In this document: in pieces, positions 63,962 to 64,000 of the stretch
Numbering within the stretch: position 1 is the stretch's first letter
Layout: every line of letters begins with the position of its first letter
DNA from: Mucilaginibacter myungsuensis
Lineage (GTDB): Bacteria; Bacteroidota; Bacteroidia; Sphingobacteriales; Sphingobacteriaceae
Length of the DNA stretch: 64,000 bases
Direction of reading: 5' to 3'
Assembly (NCBI RefSeq): GCF_015222005.1
Contig: NZ_JADFFL010000004.1
Span: forward strand, 310,001 to 374,000
Translations under genes and position numbers: made by a program
The notes under the pieces: generated by a model
What the model saw: the letters and a program-made list of their open reading frames with translations, nothing else
Database searches by the model: none
What the model was told of the DNA's origin: nothing

Positions 63962-64000
63962 GATATAATACTGCCCGGGGAGGGCTAATAAAACTTGTCA

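Overview
The window is a chromosomal segment of a Bacteroidota bacterium, most likely a Sphingobacteriaceae member near Mucilaginibacter or Pedobacter. The genus is inferred from protein character, not from a search. Supporting signs are -7 boxes of the TAnnTTTG type, almost no Shine-Dalgarno sequences, the rpmB-rpmG-DUF4295-ftsY cluster, and families typical of the phylum (DUF4296, TlpA-like lipoproteins, CarboxypepD_reg-like proteins). I saw no tRNA, rRNA, CRISPR array, integrase or insertion sequence.

Left edge (1-2138): a SIR2-like/TPR protein, cut by the window start, resembles NAD-consuming defence proteins. A repeat-filled gap follows.

2000-11945: a complete histidine operon, hisG-hisD-hisC-hisB-hisH-hisA-hisF-hisIE. 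It is preceded by a good promoter and a 20-codon leader ORF with seven His codons, a candidate attenuator. Two unrelated genes sit inside the operon: a small lipoprotein between hisD and hisC, and an unrecognised 431-residue protein that overlaps both hisC and hisB.

12000-24900: a WD40 protein, PAP2 phosphatase, secreted EEP phosphoesterase, DUF885 lipoprotein, DinB-like protein, NlpC/P60 hydrolase, ferredoxin, LuxC-type acyl-CoA reductase, FtsE, then grpE-dnaJ behind a possible sigma-54 promoter, and a TlpA-like lipoprotein.

25100-37100: ligA, an acidic disordered protein, a PAS/H-box protein without ATPase, a GDSL esterase, an azoR/HxlR divergent pair with a perfect palindromic operator, an ArsR-AHSA1 operon with a double operator, mutS2, a DUF4296 lipoprotein, a YggS-like PLP protein and a GNAT acetyltransferase.

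37100-50600: a DUF3298 lipoprotein directly followed by aspartate kinase, a long-chain acyl-CoA ligase, YitT-type membrane protein, SirB1-like protein, methyltransferase, several secreted proteins, a YbjQ/zinc-ribbon fusion, an alpha/beta hydrolase and a LytS/LytR-type two-component pair.

50800-64000: prfB with a programmed +1 frameshift, pgi, surE, csbD, acs, several small unknowns, then rpmB, rpmG, a 51-residue DUF4295 protein and ftsY.

Intergenic space is unusually rich in inverted repeats belonging to about ten sequence families (cores such as AAGTCTTAAGTC, GTCATTGCGAGG and CCCCTAAAGGGG). They sit between genes, sometimes inside operons, and in a few places run into the last codons of a gene. 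Several promoters place the -7 box only 4-8 bases before the start codon, suggesting leaderless or near-leaderless transcripts.
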